A DNA stretch of 64,000 nucleotides from Elusimicrobiota bacterium. Its GTDB lineage: Bacteria > Elusimicrobiota > Elusimicrobia > FEN-1173. A model generated the notes under the pieces. That model was given only the letters and a program-made list of their open reading frames with translations. It made no database searches and was not told the origin of the DNA. Below, piece after piece: positions 1 to 9,297 of this stretch. Location: positions 1,488,001 through 1,552,000 of the forward strand of contig JADKHR010000001.1 of NCBI GenBank assembly GCA_016721625.1, given 5' to 3'. The translations under genes were made by a program, and so were the position numbers. Position 1 is the stretch's first letter. Every line of letters starts with the position of its first letter.

Positions 1-1090
1 AGGCTTCCTCGAAGGCCCCGGCCACGATCAGTTCCTTGAATTTCCGGCTTCCGATAACGTTGGTCCGTTCACCGACGATCACCGGGCGTATTTCGTCGGT
101 CACGACGAGGGGATCCAGCCCCGAGAGGGCGAAACGGGACGCCGCGGGGGCCCGCCGGGGTTTTTTTCCCTGGGCCATCTGGGCGATGAGCCGGATGTGA
201 TCTTCCGTGGTCCCGCAACACCCCCCCAGGAGGTTGACCCAACCGTTCTCCACAAACCGTTCGAGCTTTCGGGCGATCATGTCGGGGGTTTCGTTATAGC
301 GTCCCTCTTCATCGGGGAGCCCGGCGTTGGGGTAACAGGACACGCCGAACCGGCAGATCTCCGACAACGTCCGGAGGTGGTCGGCCATGAAATCCGGCCC
401 CGTGGCGCAGTTGATGCCGAGAGTGAGGAGGTTCCGTTGCTGGAAGGAATAATACAGGGCTTCGATCCCCTGGCCCCCCAGGGTGGTGCCCATGACCTCG
501 ATGGTCGCCGAAACGCTGACCGGCACCCGCCGGCCCGCCTCGGCCATGGCGCGGTCCAACCCGATCAAGGAGGCTTTGACGTTCAGGCTGTCCTGGGCGG
601 TCTCCACCAGGAACAGGTCCACTCCGCCCTCCAATAAACCGATCCCCTGGATGCGAAAGTTGTCCACCAGCTCATCAAAGGTGGCGCCGCCGGTGACGAA
701 AAGGGATTTGGTCGTGGGCCCCACCGAACCGGCCACGAACCGCGGCTGGTTCGGCGTGGAAAACTTTTGGGCCGATTCCCGGGCCAGACGAGCGGCCTCG
801 CGGCTGATTTCCAAGGCCTTTTCCCCGAGGCCGTATTCCGCCAACACGATCGGCGTCGACCCGAAACTGTCGGTTTCAATGATGTCCGCCCCCGCGCGCA
901 GGTAGGCTTCGTGAACCGCTCGGATGGCCTCGGGTTTTGTCAGGACCAAATACTCGTTGCACCCCTCAAAAGCGGCCCCGCCGAAATCCGCGGCGGAAAG
1001 ATCCATTTTTTGAAGGGCGGTTCCCATGGCCCCGTCCAAAATCAGGATTTTTTCCTGAAGAAGAATCTCTAATTCGTTTTTGTTTTTCAC
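1..1090 (-). CDS. metH: Cobalamin-dependent methionine synthase, N-terminal part (runs off window)
   Basis: Methionine synthase transfers a methyl group from methyltetrahydrofolate to homocysteine through bound B12 in the cytoplasm. About 363 N-terminal residues are visible. The homocysteine barrel opens with ILDGAMGTALQKM (residue 17 on) and ends with the zinc-ligand motif LLGGCCGTTEDH near residue 290. The pterin-binding domain starts with VIVGERTNVIGSRKF near residue 337. The start is a GTG (VKNKNELE) with GGAGG ten bases upstream (1101-1105), which leaves almost nothing before the conserved core. The B12-binding and reactivation domains lie outside the window, so full length is not proved. 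A B12 riboswitch was looked for upstream and not seen. Confidence 0.93.
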   Translation of the reverse strand, partial: MKNKNELEILLQEKILILDGAMGTALQKMDLSAADFGGAAFEGCNEYLVLTKPEAIRAVHEAYLRAGADIIETDSFGSTPIVLAEYGLGEKALEISREAARLARESAQKFSTPNQPRFVAGSVGPTTKSLFVTGGATFDELVDNFRIQGIGLLEGGVDLFLVETAQDSLNVKASLIGLDRAMAEAGRRVPVSVSATIEVMGTTLGGQGIEALYYSFQQRNLLTLGINCATGPDFMADHLRTLSEICRFGVSCYPNAGLPDEEGRYNETPDMIARKLERFVENGWVNLLGGCCGTTEDHIRLIAQMAQGKKPRRAPAASRFALSGLDPLVVTDEIRPVIVGERTNVIGSRKFKELIVAGAFEEA

Positions 1091-1157
1091 CTCGATCCGG
1101 CCTCCCTATTCGCCTTCAAAAAATCCTTGGTTCAGAAGAATCCCCGTTCCCTACGAG

Positions 1158-1166
1158 ATTATACCA
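1158..1166 (-). promoter_or_regulatory. Extended -10 promoter of metH
   Basis: The minus strand reads TGGTATAAT here, a perfect -10 hexamer preceded by TGn. No good -35 is visible. Transcription would begin near 1151 and give a leader of about 60 bases before the metH GTG. The same TGnTATAAT form occurs before nrdR and before the UPF0016 gene in this window. Confidence 0.55.
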
Positions 1167-1245
1167 AGAAGGACCGTGGCGATCCGGGCTGAAGGGAAGG
1201 GCTCTGTGGAACAGAACGGGGAAGGACCCGGCGGGAAAAACGCGA

Positions 1246-2352
1246 CTACTTTCCCTCACCCCGGTGGTATTGGCCTCGCGTGAAACGTTCGGCGGCGGAC
1301 ATGGACGTCGCGGTGCCCATCTTAATGAGGGATTCGGCCGCTTCGCTCTGAATTTCGGGGTCGGGACTTTCTTCCATGAAAAAAATGATTTGAGGAACCG
1401 AAGCCTCGGCCACGGACCCCATATCGCCGAGGGCCCGCATGGCCCCCAGGATCACATCCTTTTCTTTAGAGGCGAGGCTTGGCGCCACCCGCTTATAAAC
1501 CGACGGATCTTTCTGGCCCAGTCGGCCCAAAACAACGGAGGCTTTCAAGCGTAGGGTCCGCTGGGGATCCTTAAAAAGGACGATCAACGCCTCCACCACC
1601 TCGGGGGTGGGTATACCGATTTCTCCCAAACCGTCCACGGCCCGTTGGCGAAGATCGACGTCCGGTTCCTTCAAGGCCGCCAAGAAAACGGGGATGCCGA
1701 CTTTCCCCATGTTCGTGATCCGCATGGCCGCGTCCCCGCGTTCAAATTCGTCTTGGCTTTTGAAAGACGGGAGGAGAACAGCGGCCACGCGCGACTGGAT
1801 TTCCGGGCTCATGCCCCCCAGGGCCGAGGCCGCGCCTTTGCGGAGGGAAATATCCTTGGACTTGAGCGCCTCCAAAAGCGGAGGAACCGCGGGCTCTCCG
1901 ATGGCCCCCAGGGCGAAAGCGGCTTTCTCCGATACGCAAAAATCATGGTCCCGAAGCGCTTCCACCAAGGCTGGGACGGCGGCCCCGGCCGAAGGCGCCA
2001 TGGTCCCCAGGGCGGCCGCCGCGCGGCAGCGAACCCAACTGTCCCGGTCCGAAAGAAGCGTCGCCAAGGCTTCCGCTCCCGGTTCCCGCAGAGCCACGAG
2101 GGCTCTTTCGGAGGCGCGATAAACCGGTTCCCGCCGATCCCTGAAATTTTCCATGAGGGCGGGCAGGGCCTTTTGGGCATCCGGTCCATATTGGGAAAGA
2201 CGGTTCATGGCGCGGACGCGCATGTCCGGATTGGGATGATGCAGTTGGCGGATCAATGAATCCACCGGGGGCCGCCCCGTCGCGCAGGCAAACAACACGC
2301 CGGCCATGGACACGGCCATCATCCGAGTGAAAAAGAATCGTGGATTCACCAT
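1246..2352 (-). CDS. HEAT-repeat lipoprotein
   Basis: The 368-residue protein begins with a hydrophobic segment ending in a lipobox-like LFAC, with the Cys at residue 23, so it is probably a lipid-anchored envelope protein. The rest is a run of HEAT/PBS-type helical repeats, seen as recurring units such as WVRCRAAAALGTM and LRKGAASALGGM. Such solenoids bind partner proteins, and no catalytic residues are expected. The partner is unknown. Two start codons are possible, 2352 or the MM pair near 2322-2319. The gene is divergent from the P-type ATPase with only about 37 bases between the likely starts, and lies upstream of metH on the same strand. Confidence 0.8.
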   Translation of the reverse strand: MVNPRFFFTRMMAVSMAGVLFACATGRPPVDSLIRQLHHPNPDMRVRAMNRLSQYGPDAQKALPALMENFRDRREPVYRASERALVALREPGAEALATLLSDRDSWVRCRAAAALGTMAPSAGAAVPALVEALRDHDFCVSEKAAFALGAIGEPAVPPLLEALKSKDISLRKGAASALGGMSPEIQSRVAAVLLPSFKSQDEFERGDAAMRITNMGKVGIPVFLAALKEPDVDLRQRAVDGLGEIGIPTPEVVEALIVLFKDPQRTLRLKASVVLGRLGQKDPSVYKRVAPSLASKEKDVILGAMRALGDMGSVAEASVPQIIFFMEESPDPEIQSEAAESLIKMGTATSMSAAERFTRGQYHRGEGK

Positions 2353-2389
2353 ATTATCCTACCATTTTGTTAAACTTCTTCTCCCCACC

Positions 2390-4969
2390 ATGGACGCTAT
2401 CGCTCTCCCCGCTCCTGGCCTCAGCTCAGAGGAAGCCGCCCGCCGCCTCCAACGGTTCGGCGCCAACGAACTGCGCGGCACAAGCGGGCGCTCCTTTTGG
2501 CATCTGGCCTTCGAGGTCCTTCGGGAACCCATGTTCTTGCTCCTTCTTGCCTGCGGTCTGCTCTATTGGTTTTTGGGCGACCGGCAGGAGGCCCTGATCC
2601 TCTTGGGGTTTGTTTTCCTGATCATGGCGATCACCATCACACAGGATTGGAAAACCGAACGGGCCCTCTCCGCCCTGAGAGATCTTTCCAGCCCGCGCGC
2701 CCTGGTGGTCAGAGACGGCGTGCAACGCCGCATCGCCGGCCGGGAAGTCGTCGAAGGAGACCTCCTGATCCTTTCGGAGGGAGATCGGGTTCCGGCGGAC
2801 GCCCGCGTGGTGACCGCCAGCCACCTGGCGGTGGACGAGTCCCTGCTCACGGGAGAATCGGTTCCCGTGCGCAAACTCCCCGCGGACGAACAGGTGTCCA
2901 CGCCCTCCCCCTTGGAAAAAATGGGGACGGGGCACACGCCCCCGACCGGGGCCCGGCCGGGGGGAGAAGACCTGCCTTTCGTTTTCGCCAGCACGTTGGT
3001 GGTTCAAGGCCAGGGGGTGGCCCGCGTCACCGCCACGGGCGTTCGCACCGAGGTGGGAAAGATCGGCGCCGCCTTAAAATCCATTTCGCCGGAATCGACC
3101 CCCCTGCAAAAGGAAACCCATTCGCTCGTGGGGCGGCTGGCCATCGGAGCCCTGGCGCTTTGCGCGGCGGTGATCGTGACCTACGGCCTCACGCGCGGCG
3201 ACTGGCTGGGCGGCCTTCTGGCGGGCCTCACCCTGGCCATGGCGATCCTTCCCAACGAATTCCCCATGGTTCTCGTCATCTTTCTTTCCCTCGGGGCTTG
3301 GCGCCTTTCCAAGAAGCGCGTGCTCACCCGCCGCATGGCGGCCGTGGAAACCCTCGGCGCCGCCACAGTCCTCTGTGTGGACAAAACCGGCACCCTCACC
3401 CAAAACCGTATGGTGCTTCAAACGGTGTTTTGTGAGCAACAGACGCACCGCCTGGGAGCGGACCCCCTGCCGGCGGCTTTCCACCCCCTCATTGATTTTG
3501 GACTGTTGGCCAGCCAACCCAATCCGGTGGACCCCATGGAACAAGCGGTTGAGCGAGTCCACCGCTCCGCCATCGGAATGCCCGCCCGGTCCTGCCTGGG
3601 ATGGACCCGCGTACACGAATACCCGCTGTCCCGGGGGCTCCAGGCCATGTCCAATCTTTGGTTCTCTCCGGAAAGCCCCCGCGCTTTCGCGGCCGCGAAG
3701 GGCGCCCCGGAAGCCGTCTTTGACCTGTGCCATTTGCCGGAACCCGAACGGCAACGGCTAACGACGGTCCTCGACTCTCTGTCGGCCGAAGGGTTGAGGG
3801 TTTTGGGCGTGGCCGTGGCCGAACCCCCGGCCGATACCCGCCCCACCCACCAACACGATTTCGACTTCCGTTTCGTGGGCCTGCTGGGGTTTTTGGACCC
3901 GGTGCGGCCGGGCGTTCCGGCCGCCGTGGCGGACGCCCAGCGGGCCGGCCTCCGCGTGGTCATGATCACGGGCGATCATCCGGGCACGGCCATCAGCGTG
4001 GCTCGCGCCATCGGGATCGCCCAGGCGGATGACGCCGTGACCGGGCCTGAACTCGAACGCCTTTCCGAACAGGACCTCCTGTCCTTGGTGCGGAAGGTCC
4101 ATGTCTTCGCCCGGGTGGTGCCTGAACAAAAACTGCGGCTGGTCCAAGCCCTCAAGGCCAACGGAGAAGTGGTGGTCATGACCGGCGACGGGGTGAACGA
4201 CGCCCCGGCCCTCAAAGCCGCCCACATCGGGATCGCCATGGGGGAGCGGGGGACCGACGTGGCGCGGGAAGCGGCGGACCTGGTGCTTTTAGACGATGAT
4301 TTTTCCTCCTTGGTCGCCGGGGTTCGCCTGGGTCGGCGGGTGTTCGACAACTTAAAAAAAGGGATGGCCTATATCCTGGCCGTCCACATCCCCATCGCGG
4401 GGTTGACGCTGGTGCCGGTCGCGCTCAAGTGGCCGCCCCTGATCCTCCTGCCGGTCCACATCGCGTTCCTTCACTTGATCATTGACCCGGCGGGTTCCGT
4501 GGTGTTCGAGGCCGAAGAAGAAGAGGCGGACGTGATGTCCCGTCCGCCGCGGAACCCGCAGGAACCCCTGTTCGGCCGGGACCTGTGGAAAAATTGCCTC
4601 CTGCAAGGCGTCGTCGTCATGGCCGTGGTGCTGGCGCTCTACGCCATAGCGCTCCACCGGGGCCAACCCGACAACGACGCCCGGGCCATCACCTTCACGG
4701 CCCTCATCGTGGCCAACGTCGGGCTCATCTTCGCCAACCGATCCTGGGCGCGAACGGCTCTGGGGACCCTGGGCTCTCAGAACGCGGCGCTGTGGTGGGT
4801 TACCTTTGGGTCCGCGGGATTTTTGGCCCTCGTTCTGTGGGTCCCCTTCCTTCGGACCATGTTCCATTTTTCCAAACTTCACCCCGTCGATATCGCTCTC
4901 TGCCTCTTGGCCGGCACCGCCAGCGTGGTTTGGTTTGAAGCGTTGAAATGGTGGAGAGCCCGTCGATGA
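2390..4969 (+). CDS. Cation-translocating P-type ATPase
   Basis: This is an 859-residue P2-type-like cation pump of the inner membrane. In order it has an N-terminal cation-ATPase domain, actuator loop with LLTGES (about 150-155), the phosphorylated Asp331 in DKTGTLTQN, a nucleotide-binding domain, and the hinge TGDGVNDAPALKAAH (about 598-612), followed by C-terminal membrane helices. The M4 ion-site motif, which in Ca pumps is PEGLP, reads LPNEFPMV here, and M6 reads LHLIIDPAGSVVFEAE. The ion is therefore not predictable. The open frame extends upstream to 2306, but that would overlap the divergent gene, and the ATG at 2390 places the conserved N-terminus normally. It overlaps the next gene by ATGA. 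Confidence 0.88.
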   Translation: MDAIALPAPGLSSEEAARRLQRFGANELRGTSGRSFWHLAFEVLREPMFLLLLACGLLYWFLGDRQEALILLGFVFLIMAITITQDWKTERALSALRDLSSPRALVVRDGVQRRIAGREVVEGDLLILSEGDRVPADARVVTASHLAVDESLLTGESVPVRKLPADEQVSTPSPLEKMGTGHTPPTGARPGGEDLPFVFASTLVVQGQGVARVTATGVRTEVGKIGAALKSISPESTPLQKETHSLVGRLAIGALALCAAVIVTYGLTRGDWLGGLLAGLTLAMAILPNEFPMVLVIFLSLGAWRLSKKRVLTRRMAAVETLGAATVLCVDKTGTLTQNRMVLQTVFCEQQTHRLGADPLPAAFHPLIDFGLLASQPNPVDPMEQAVERVHRSAIGMPARSCLGWTRVHEYPLSRGLQAMSNLWFSPESPRAFAAAKGAPEAVFDLCHLPEPERQRLTTVLDSLSAEGLRVLGVAVAEPPADTRPTHQHDFDFRFVGLLGFLDPVRPGVPAAVADAQRAGLRVVMITGDHPGTAISVARAIGIAQADDAVTGPELERLSEQDLLSLVRKVHVFARVVPEQKLRLVQALKANGEVVVMTGDGVNDAPALKAAHIGIAMGERGTDVAREAADLVLLDDDFSSLVAGVRLGRRVFDNLKKGMAYILAVHIPIAGLTLVPVALKWPPLILLPVHIAFLHLIIDPAGSVVFEAEEEEADVMSRPPRNPQEPLFGRDLWKNCLLQGVVVMAVVLALYAIALHRGQPDNDARAITFTALIVANVGLIFANRSWARTALGTLGSQNAALWWVTFGSAGFLALVLWVPFLRTMFHFSKLHPVDIALCLLAGTASVVWFEALKWWRARR

Positions 4970-5922
4970 AAATGACGGCGCCGGTTCGGATCGGCGTCTC
5001 CTCCTGCCTGCTGGGCCAAAAAGTGCGTTACGACGGCGGCCATAAACGGGACGACTTCGTGTCGGACCTCTTGGCGCGATTCGTGGAGTTTGTCCCCGTC
5101 TGCCCCGAAATGGAGATCGGCTTGGGGACCCCCCGGGACTCCATTCACTTGGCCAAGATCAACGGGGAGGTTCGCTTGGTGAACCCCAAAACGGGGCAAG
5201 ACTCCACCGAGCCCATGACCCGCTGGGCGGCGATTCGACTCGCCGCCTTGGAGAAAGAAAATCTCTCCGGGTATATCTTAAAGAAAGATTCTCCCAGTTG
5301 CGGGATGGAGCGCGTGAAGCTTCGCCAACCGGGAAAACAGCCGACGAAAGACGGGGTCGGCCTTTTCGCTGGGATTTTAATGGCCCGTTGGCCCACCCTG
5401 CCGGTAGAAGAGGAAGGGCGGTTGAACGATCCCCGCCTGCGGGAAAATTTCATTGAACGGGTGTTCGCTTACCACCGTTTGGCCCAATTCTTCAGGGAAG
5501 GCTGGACGGGCGGCGACCTCGTGCGTTTTCATACGGCGGAGAAACTCCTCCTGATGGCCCATGAACCTGTGGGATATCAAGAACTCGGCCGCCTCGTGGC
5601 AACCGCGAAAGGGGTCCCGCGGGCGGAATTTGCCCAACGCTATCAAACCCGGTTCATGGAAGCTCTGGGCCACCGCGCCACCACGCGCCGCCATGTGAAC
5701 GTCCTCAGCCACGCGGCCGGTTATTTTCGCGACAAAGCCACGCCGGAAGAACGGCGAGAGCTCCGATCCGTCATTGAGGATTTCCAACGCGAGCTGGTCC
5801 CCCTGGTCGCGCCCATCGTCCTATTAAGAAGCCTTGTCCGCACCAAAGGCATCGCCTATCTGGAAGGCCAAACCTACCTCTACCCCCATCCCAAAGAAAT
5901 GATGCTTCGCAACCATGTCTGA
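4966..5922 (+). CDS. DUF523-DUF1722 fusion protein (TudS/YbgA-like)
   Basis: The 318-residue protein joins an N-terminal DUF523 domain (about 1-150) to a C-terminal DUF1722/YbgA domain (about 165-315). The DUF523 part has three cysteines in conserved settings, GVSSCLLG, VPVCPEMEIG and DSPSCGM. In the thiouracil desulfidase TudS, a DUF523 enzyme, three such cysteines hold a [4Fe-4S] cluster, so a sulfur-removing role on a modified base or nucleoside is a reasonable inference. The role of DUF1722 is not established. The ATG at 4966 overlaps the ATPase stop as ATGA and has GGAG upstream, which decides it over the ATG at 4948. Its own stop overlaps the aldolase-like gene. Confidence 0.85.
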   Translation: MKMTAPVRIGVSSCLLGQKVRYDGGHKRDDFVSDLLARFVEFVPVCPEMEIGLGTPRDSIHLAKINGEVRLVNPKTGQDSTEPMTRWAAIRLAALEKENLSGYILKKDSPSCGMERVKLRQPGKQPTKDGVGLFAGILMARWPTLPVEEEGRLNDPRLRENFIERVFAYHRLAQFFREGWTGGDLVRFHTAEKLLLMAHEPVGYQELGRLVATAKGVPRAEFAQRYQTRFMEALGHRATTRRHVNVLSHAAGYFRDKATPEERRELRSVIEDFQRELVPLVAPIVLLRSLVRTKGIAYLEGQTYLYPHPKEMMLRNHV

Positions 5923-6946
5923 GATATCCGAGGCACCCCCCGAAGCGGCCGCCTGGGCGGAGCTCAGCCGGACATTGGGCCAGGACCTGTTGCTGACGCA
6001 GGCCAGCGGCGGCAACACGTCGGTCAAACTGGACGACCAGCATTTTTTGGTGAAAGCTTCGGGCCTTCGGTTGGGCGAGGTGACGGCAGAGAAAGGATGG
6101 GTTTTGGCGGATTACCAAAAAATCCGAAACGGCGTTCCGACTCTTGATAAAGAAGAGGACGTTGAAGCGAAGTCCAGAGCCTACCAAACCTTGCTGGCGT
6201 CCTCCACCGTCACTCGCGGTCCCAAAATTTCCCTGGAAGCCGGTCTTCACGCTCTTTTACCAAATCCCTGGGTGGCCCATGTGCATAGCATCGCAGGCCA
6301 ACTCTTGGGCCTCATGCCGGAGGATGAAGCGCGGCGTTTGGCTTTCAGCCTCTTGGGAGAAGACCTGGAATTCCATTGGATTCCCCCAGCCATTCCAGGC
6401 CACGACCTCTGCGCGAAAACGGCGAAACACCTGTCGGCCTCTCGCTCCGGAAAAACCCTGAGCCTATGGATTCTCCAAAACCACGGGGTCGCCTGGGGAA
6501 GTCATTCGGATAAAAATATCCTGGCCGCGGTGGACGCTTTTGAAGGACCGATCCGGAAACGTTTCGGCCTTGACCGATACCCGCCGCCCGCCATCGAACC
6601 CTTGGCGCCGCAACGATCGCCAAGGCCCCAAGGGCAAACCTGGTACCAAGTTCGCTTGCCTCAGGGGCCGGCATGGGAATTCGACACCACCCCGGCGCTC
6701 ACCGACTTTGCGGGCCATTTCGATCTCTGGTCGGACGCCCCGCCCGATTTCGTCCAAGCCGATGACCGCACCGCGCACATCCTCGCCGCATCCCCCCGCG
6801 ACATCGAAGGCCACGCCCAAGTCTTTTACGCCCACGCCCTTGTTTCCACCATCTCCCGCCAAGCAGGCTGGTTCCGCCCCCTCCCCCCGGACGCCGTCCG
6901 CGCCATAAAACTTCTCCTGCTCGAGCGCCCGACAGAAGGCTATTGA
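5915..6946 (+). CDS. Class II aldolase/adducin-family protein
   Basis: The 343-residue protein has the class II aldolase fold. It shows ASGGNTSVK near residue 31, a substrate-phosphate loop motif of this family. The AHVHS motif near residue 115 gives candidate zinc ligands, and LQNHGVAW near residue 190 provides the third His. Sugar-phosphate aldolases and epimerases of this family are usually 200-270 residues. The extra C-terminal ~100 residues resemble the longer uncharacterised members related to the aldolase half of rhamnulose-phosphate aldolase/dehydrogenase fusions. The substrate cannot be called. It overlaps the preceding gene by 8 bases and ends the three-gene operon. Confidence 0.82.
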   Translation: MSEISEAPPEAAAWAELSRTLGQDLLLTQASGGNTSVKLDDQHFLVKASGLRLGEVTAEKGWVLADYQKIRNGVPTLDKEEDVEAKSRAYQTLLASSTVTRGPKISLEAGLHALLPNPWVAHVHSIAGQLLGLMPEDEARRLAFSLLGEDLEFHWIPPAIPGHDLCAKTAKHLSASRSGKTLSLWILQNHGVAWGSHSDKNILAAVDAFEGPIRKRFGLDRYPPPAIEPLAPQRSPRPQGQTWYQVRLPQGPAWEFDTTPALTDFAGHFDLWSDAPPDFVQADDRTAHILAASPRDIEGHAQVFYAHALVSTISRQAGWFRPLPPDAVRAIKLLLLERPTEGY

Positions 6947-7113
6947 ACCCAGATTTCTCCTTGTCCGAATCCCCCATTTGGATCGGGGAATTCGACCACG
7001 GGAGAACGGCCTTTTCTTCCTCAAACCTTCGCCCGAAGAATATCCACCTTCACCCGTTTTTCGTTTTCCTTAAAACATTGTTTGCGGATACGGGGCGTTG
7101 AGGAGGTCTGCGC

Positions 7114-9297
7114 CTACGCGGATTCGGCGATGGCCTGGAGGAGTTTTAGGACGCCTTTCCAGTGGGTGGGACCGGCGGGGAAGGCCCGCATCGTTTCGAG
7201 CAAAATGACCAGGGGATTGTCGGCCGCTTGTCTCAGTGGGTCCGTCTGACTCAAGTCGGAGGCATCCAATAGAAGGCTCGGCGTTTGGACCAAATGGAAT
7301 GGCTGTTGAAAGCCCCACCGATTGAGCACGCCCGAACGTCGAGCGGCGGCCAAAGAGACGGGGCGAGCGAGCTGATTTTTCGCCTCCCTTTCCCCAAAAG
7401 CGGAGGGAATCTTAAGAAGTCGATCTGGGGGGACCCCGCTCAATTCCCGATCGGTCAACAGGAACACATGGCGATCCTTGCTCATCCACTCCCGAAGATT
7501 TTCCAAGCCCTCTTTCGTCAAGCTGTCCGCGTCTGAAATTAGCAACGTTGGGTCCATCCCCAATAAAACCGGTGGCGCGGCCGGGTCGACCGATAACCCC
7601 GAGGGACCACGGGCATATCGCTCGGCCGTTTGCCCCACCCATCTCCGGCCTCCATCCACACCCAACGGAATCGGCCGATCCCCAAGGTTTTTCAAAATAT
7701 CTTGGACGATCTTTTTTTCCGCCTCTGTCAAAACCGGAAGATGGGCAAGCACCGCGCCTGAGCGGGAGGAATCTATTTCTCCGGGAGATCGCGGTATGAA
7801 GCTGAGCAAAACGGAAGTCTGATCTCTCGCATTTTCAACGCGCTGTTCCGTTTCACCCTGAAACAGGACAGTGTCTTTCCCATTGGCCACCACCATGGCG
7901 TAGACAAATCCTTGTCGCACTAACTGCTCGGCCAAATTCGCTAAAGAGGCACCCTGATAATTGGTTGCTCCTGGCACGAAAACAACGGCGATGGTCCCAT
8001 CTTTTTTTTGGCCCACCGCCGTGTGGGGATGAATCCCTGGGAGCAAACGAATCGTGACTTTGTTTGTCGCGGGATCGACGAAATAATCTCCTGGGGTTTT
8101 TACGTTCGCGAGCTCGGATTTTATTGAATACCCCCAGGAGGCGAAAACGGTTTCGCGCCGTTGGGAGGAAATCTTCTGATCATCCAACGAAGCCAGGGAA
8201 AGCGTGATGGGCTCGCCTCGAAAAGCCGCCTGCCGAAGACGGGCATCCTTGGTCAGTTCTCCCACCCCATCGGCAAAAGCCCAGGTCAACATCCCTCCCG
8301 GAAAACCGTCAAGATCACGAAACACGGGCAACCGAAAAACATGGCGCAAATCGTCCCATTCCAGGGGATCCACCTGCACTTGCCCGTCCCTCACCAGAGT
8401 CGGCCCGCGAAAAGCAGAGACGATCGACCCCCTTAAATTTTGTTCTTCATAGGACGGCTCCCATTTCCCATCCTCTTCTTTTCGGAACCTCAACATCGCG
8501 AATCCTGTTCGGCCCTTTTGGTCTGTCACCAACCAGGGGCGGGGCCCCTCCCAACCGGATTCCCTTCGGTTGCGGTAGACGATCCCCTCTTGAAAAGCGA
8601 GGTACCCCGTATTCATGCCCACGTTCCCTGTCGGCAAACCAATGGCTCCCGAGTTGGAAGTCACTCCGGCGTCCCGGGCCATTTTTTGCGAATTCTCCCA
8701 AAGGGCGTTAATCGTGTCGTTGGATTCATCCCACGGAACAACCTGTCCATCCCTTAGCAAATGATTCGCCAAACGATCAAAATCCAAACGCCCCTCCCCC
8801 TCTGGATTAAAAGCGTTGTTCGCGATGGTTATCCCCAGGAGTGCCCCGCTGGCCAGGGGGAAGAGGCGGGGAGGGAAGACTTGTCCCGTTAATACTGTTC
8901 GTTTTTTCATCTCTATCGAAAATGCTTCCCAAATGAAACGAAGTTCAGTGGCGTTTAATGGGATCAAAGAGTGTTGGTTAAACCCTTTCAAAAGGGCTTC
9001 CCACATCTCTTTCTGACCCGTTCCGAACCCAATGTTTGTCAATTCTTCGCAACGATTTCTTTGGCGGGGATGATCCAATGGGCAGAGATCAACCACGGCC
9101 ATGTCCCCCTTTTCCGTTCGTTCAAATCGCACATTCCAAAATTGGAGACCCACGATGATTGACGGGTTTTCCAGGTCATCAACGAGTGGAGAGGACCCGA
9201 ACCGCTGCCTCTTCTTAAAATCCCTGAGGGCCATTTGTATTTGGGCCGCCAGAGCACCCAGGGCATAAAAGTGCTCCTCCTGAACCTCTTCCTTTTT
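7114..9297 (-). CDS. Giant multi-domain protein, 3' part after frameshift
   Basis: This frame continues the giant gene upstream after a -1 shift near 9293-9297. It supplies the rest of the kinase-like (APH-type) domain, starting KKEEVQEEHFYALGAL and reaching VGLQFWNVRFERTEKGDM and AVVDLCPLDH, where aminoglycoside-kinase folds carry their catalytic and metal loops. A long region then follows without a clear family. It includes a GYLAFQEG / VTIRLLPGIHPHT segment and QLVRQGFVYAMVVANGKD, which is faintly like phosphodiester glycosidase (NAGPA) domains. About 727 residues belong to this part. No start codon with a ribosome site exists at the junction, which argues for one gene rather than two. It ends with TAG, in a minus-strand cluster with the purine genes upstream of it. 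Confidence 0.7.
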   Translation of the reverse strand, partial: KKEEVQEEHFYALGALAAQIQMALRDFKKRQRFGSSPLVDDLENPSIIVGLQFWNVRFERTEKGDMAVVDLCPLDHPRQRNRCEELTNIGFGTGQKEMWEALLKGFNQHSLIPLNATELRFIWEAFSIEMKKRTVLTGQVFPPRLFPLASGALLGITIANNAFNPEGEGRLDFDRLANHLLRDGQVVPWDESNDTINALWENSQKMARDAGVTSNSGAIGLPTGNVGMNTGYLAFQEGIVYRNRRESGWEGPRPWLVTDQKGRTGFAMLRFRKEEDGKWEPSYEEQNLRGSIVSAFRGPTLVRDGQVQVDPLEWDDLRHVFRLPVFRDLDGFPGGMLTWAFADGVGELTKDARLRQAAFRGEPITLSLASLDDQKISSQRRETVFASWGYSIKSELANVKTPGDYFVDPATNKVTIRLLPGIHPHTAVGQKKDGTIAVVFVPGATNYQGASLANLAEQLVRQGFVYAMVVANGKDTVLFQGETEQRVENARDQTSVLLSFIPRSPGEIDSSRSGAVLAHLPVLTEAEKKIVQDILKNLGDRPIPLGVDGGRRWVGQTAERYARGPSGLSVDPAAPPVLLGMDPTLLISDADSLTKEGLENLREWMSKDRHVFLLTDRELSGVPPDRLLKIPSAFGEREAKNQLARPVSLAAARRSGVLNRWGFQQPFHLVQTPSLLLDASDLSQTDPLRQAADNPLVILLETMRAFPAGPTHWKGVLKLLQAIAESA

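Noticed and set aside
583..879. Open frames on both strands inside metH and other large genes
   Set aside because: These are shadow frames in GC-rich coding DNA with Arg/Pro/Gly-rich translations and no domain match.
1..1245. Cobalamin or SAM riboswitch upstream of metH
   Set aside because: Only about 150 bases lie between genes, and no B12-box or SAM-type helix pattern was recognisable.
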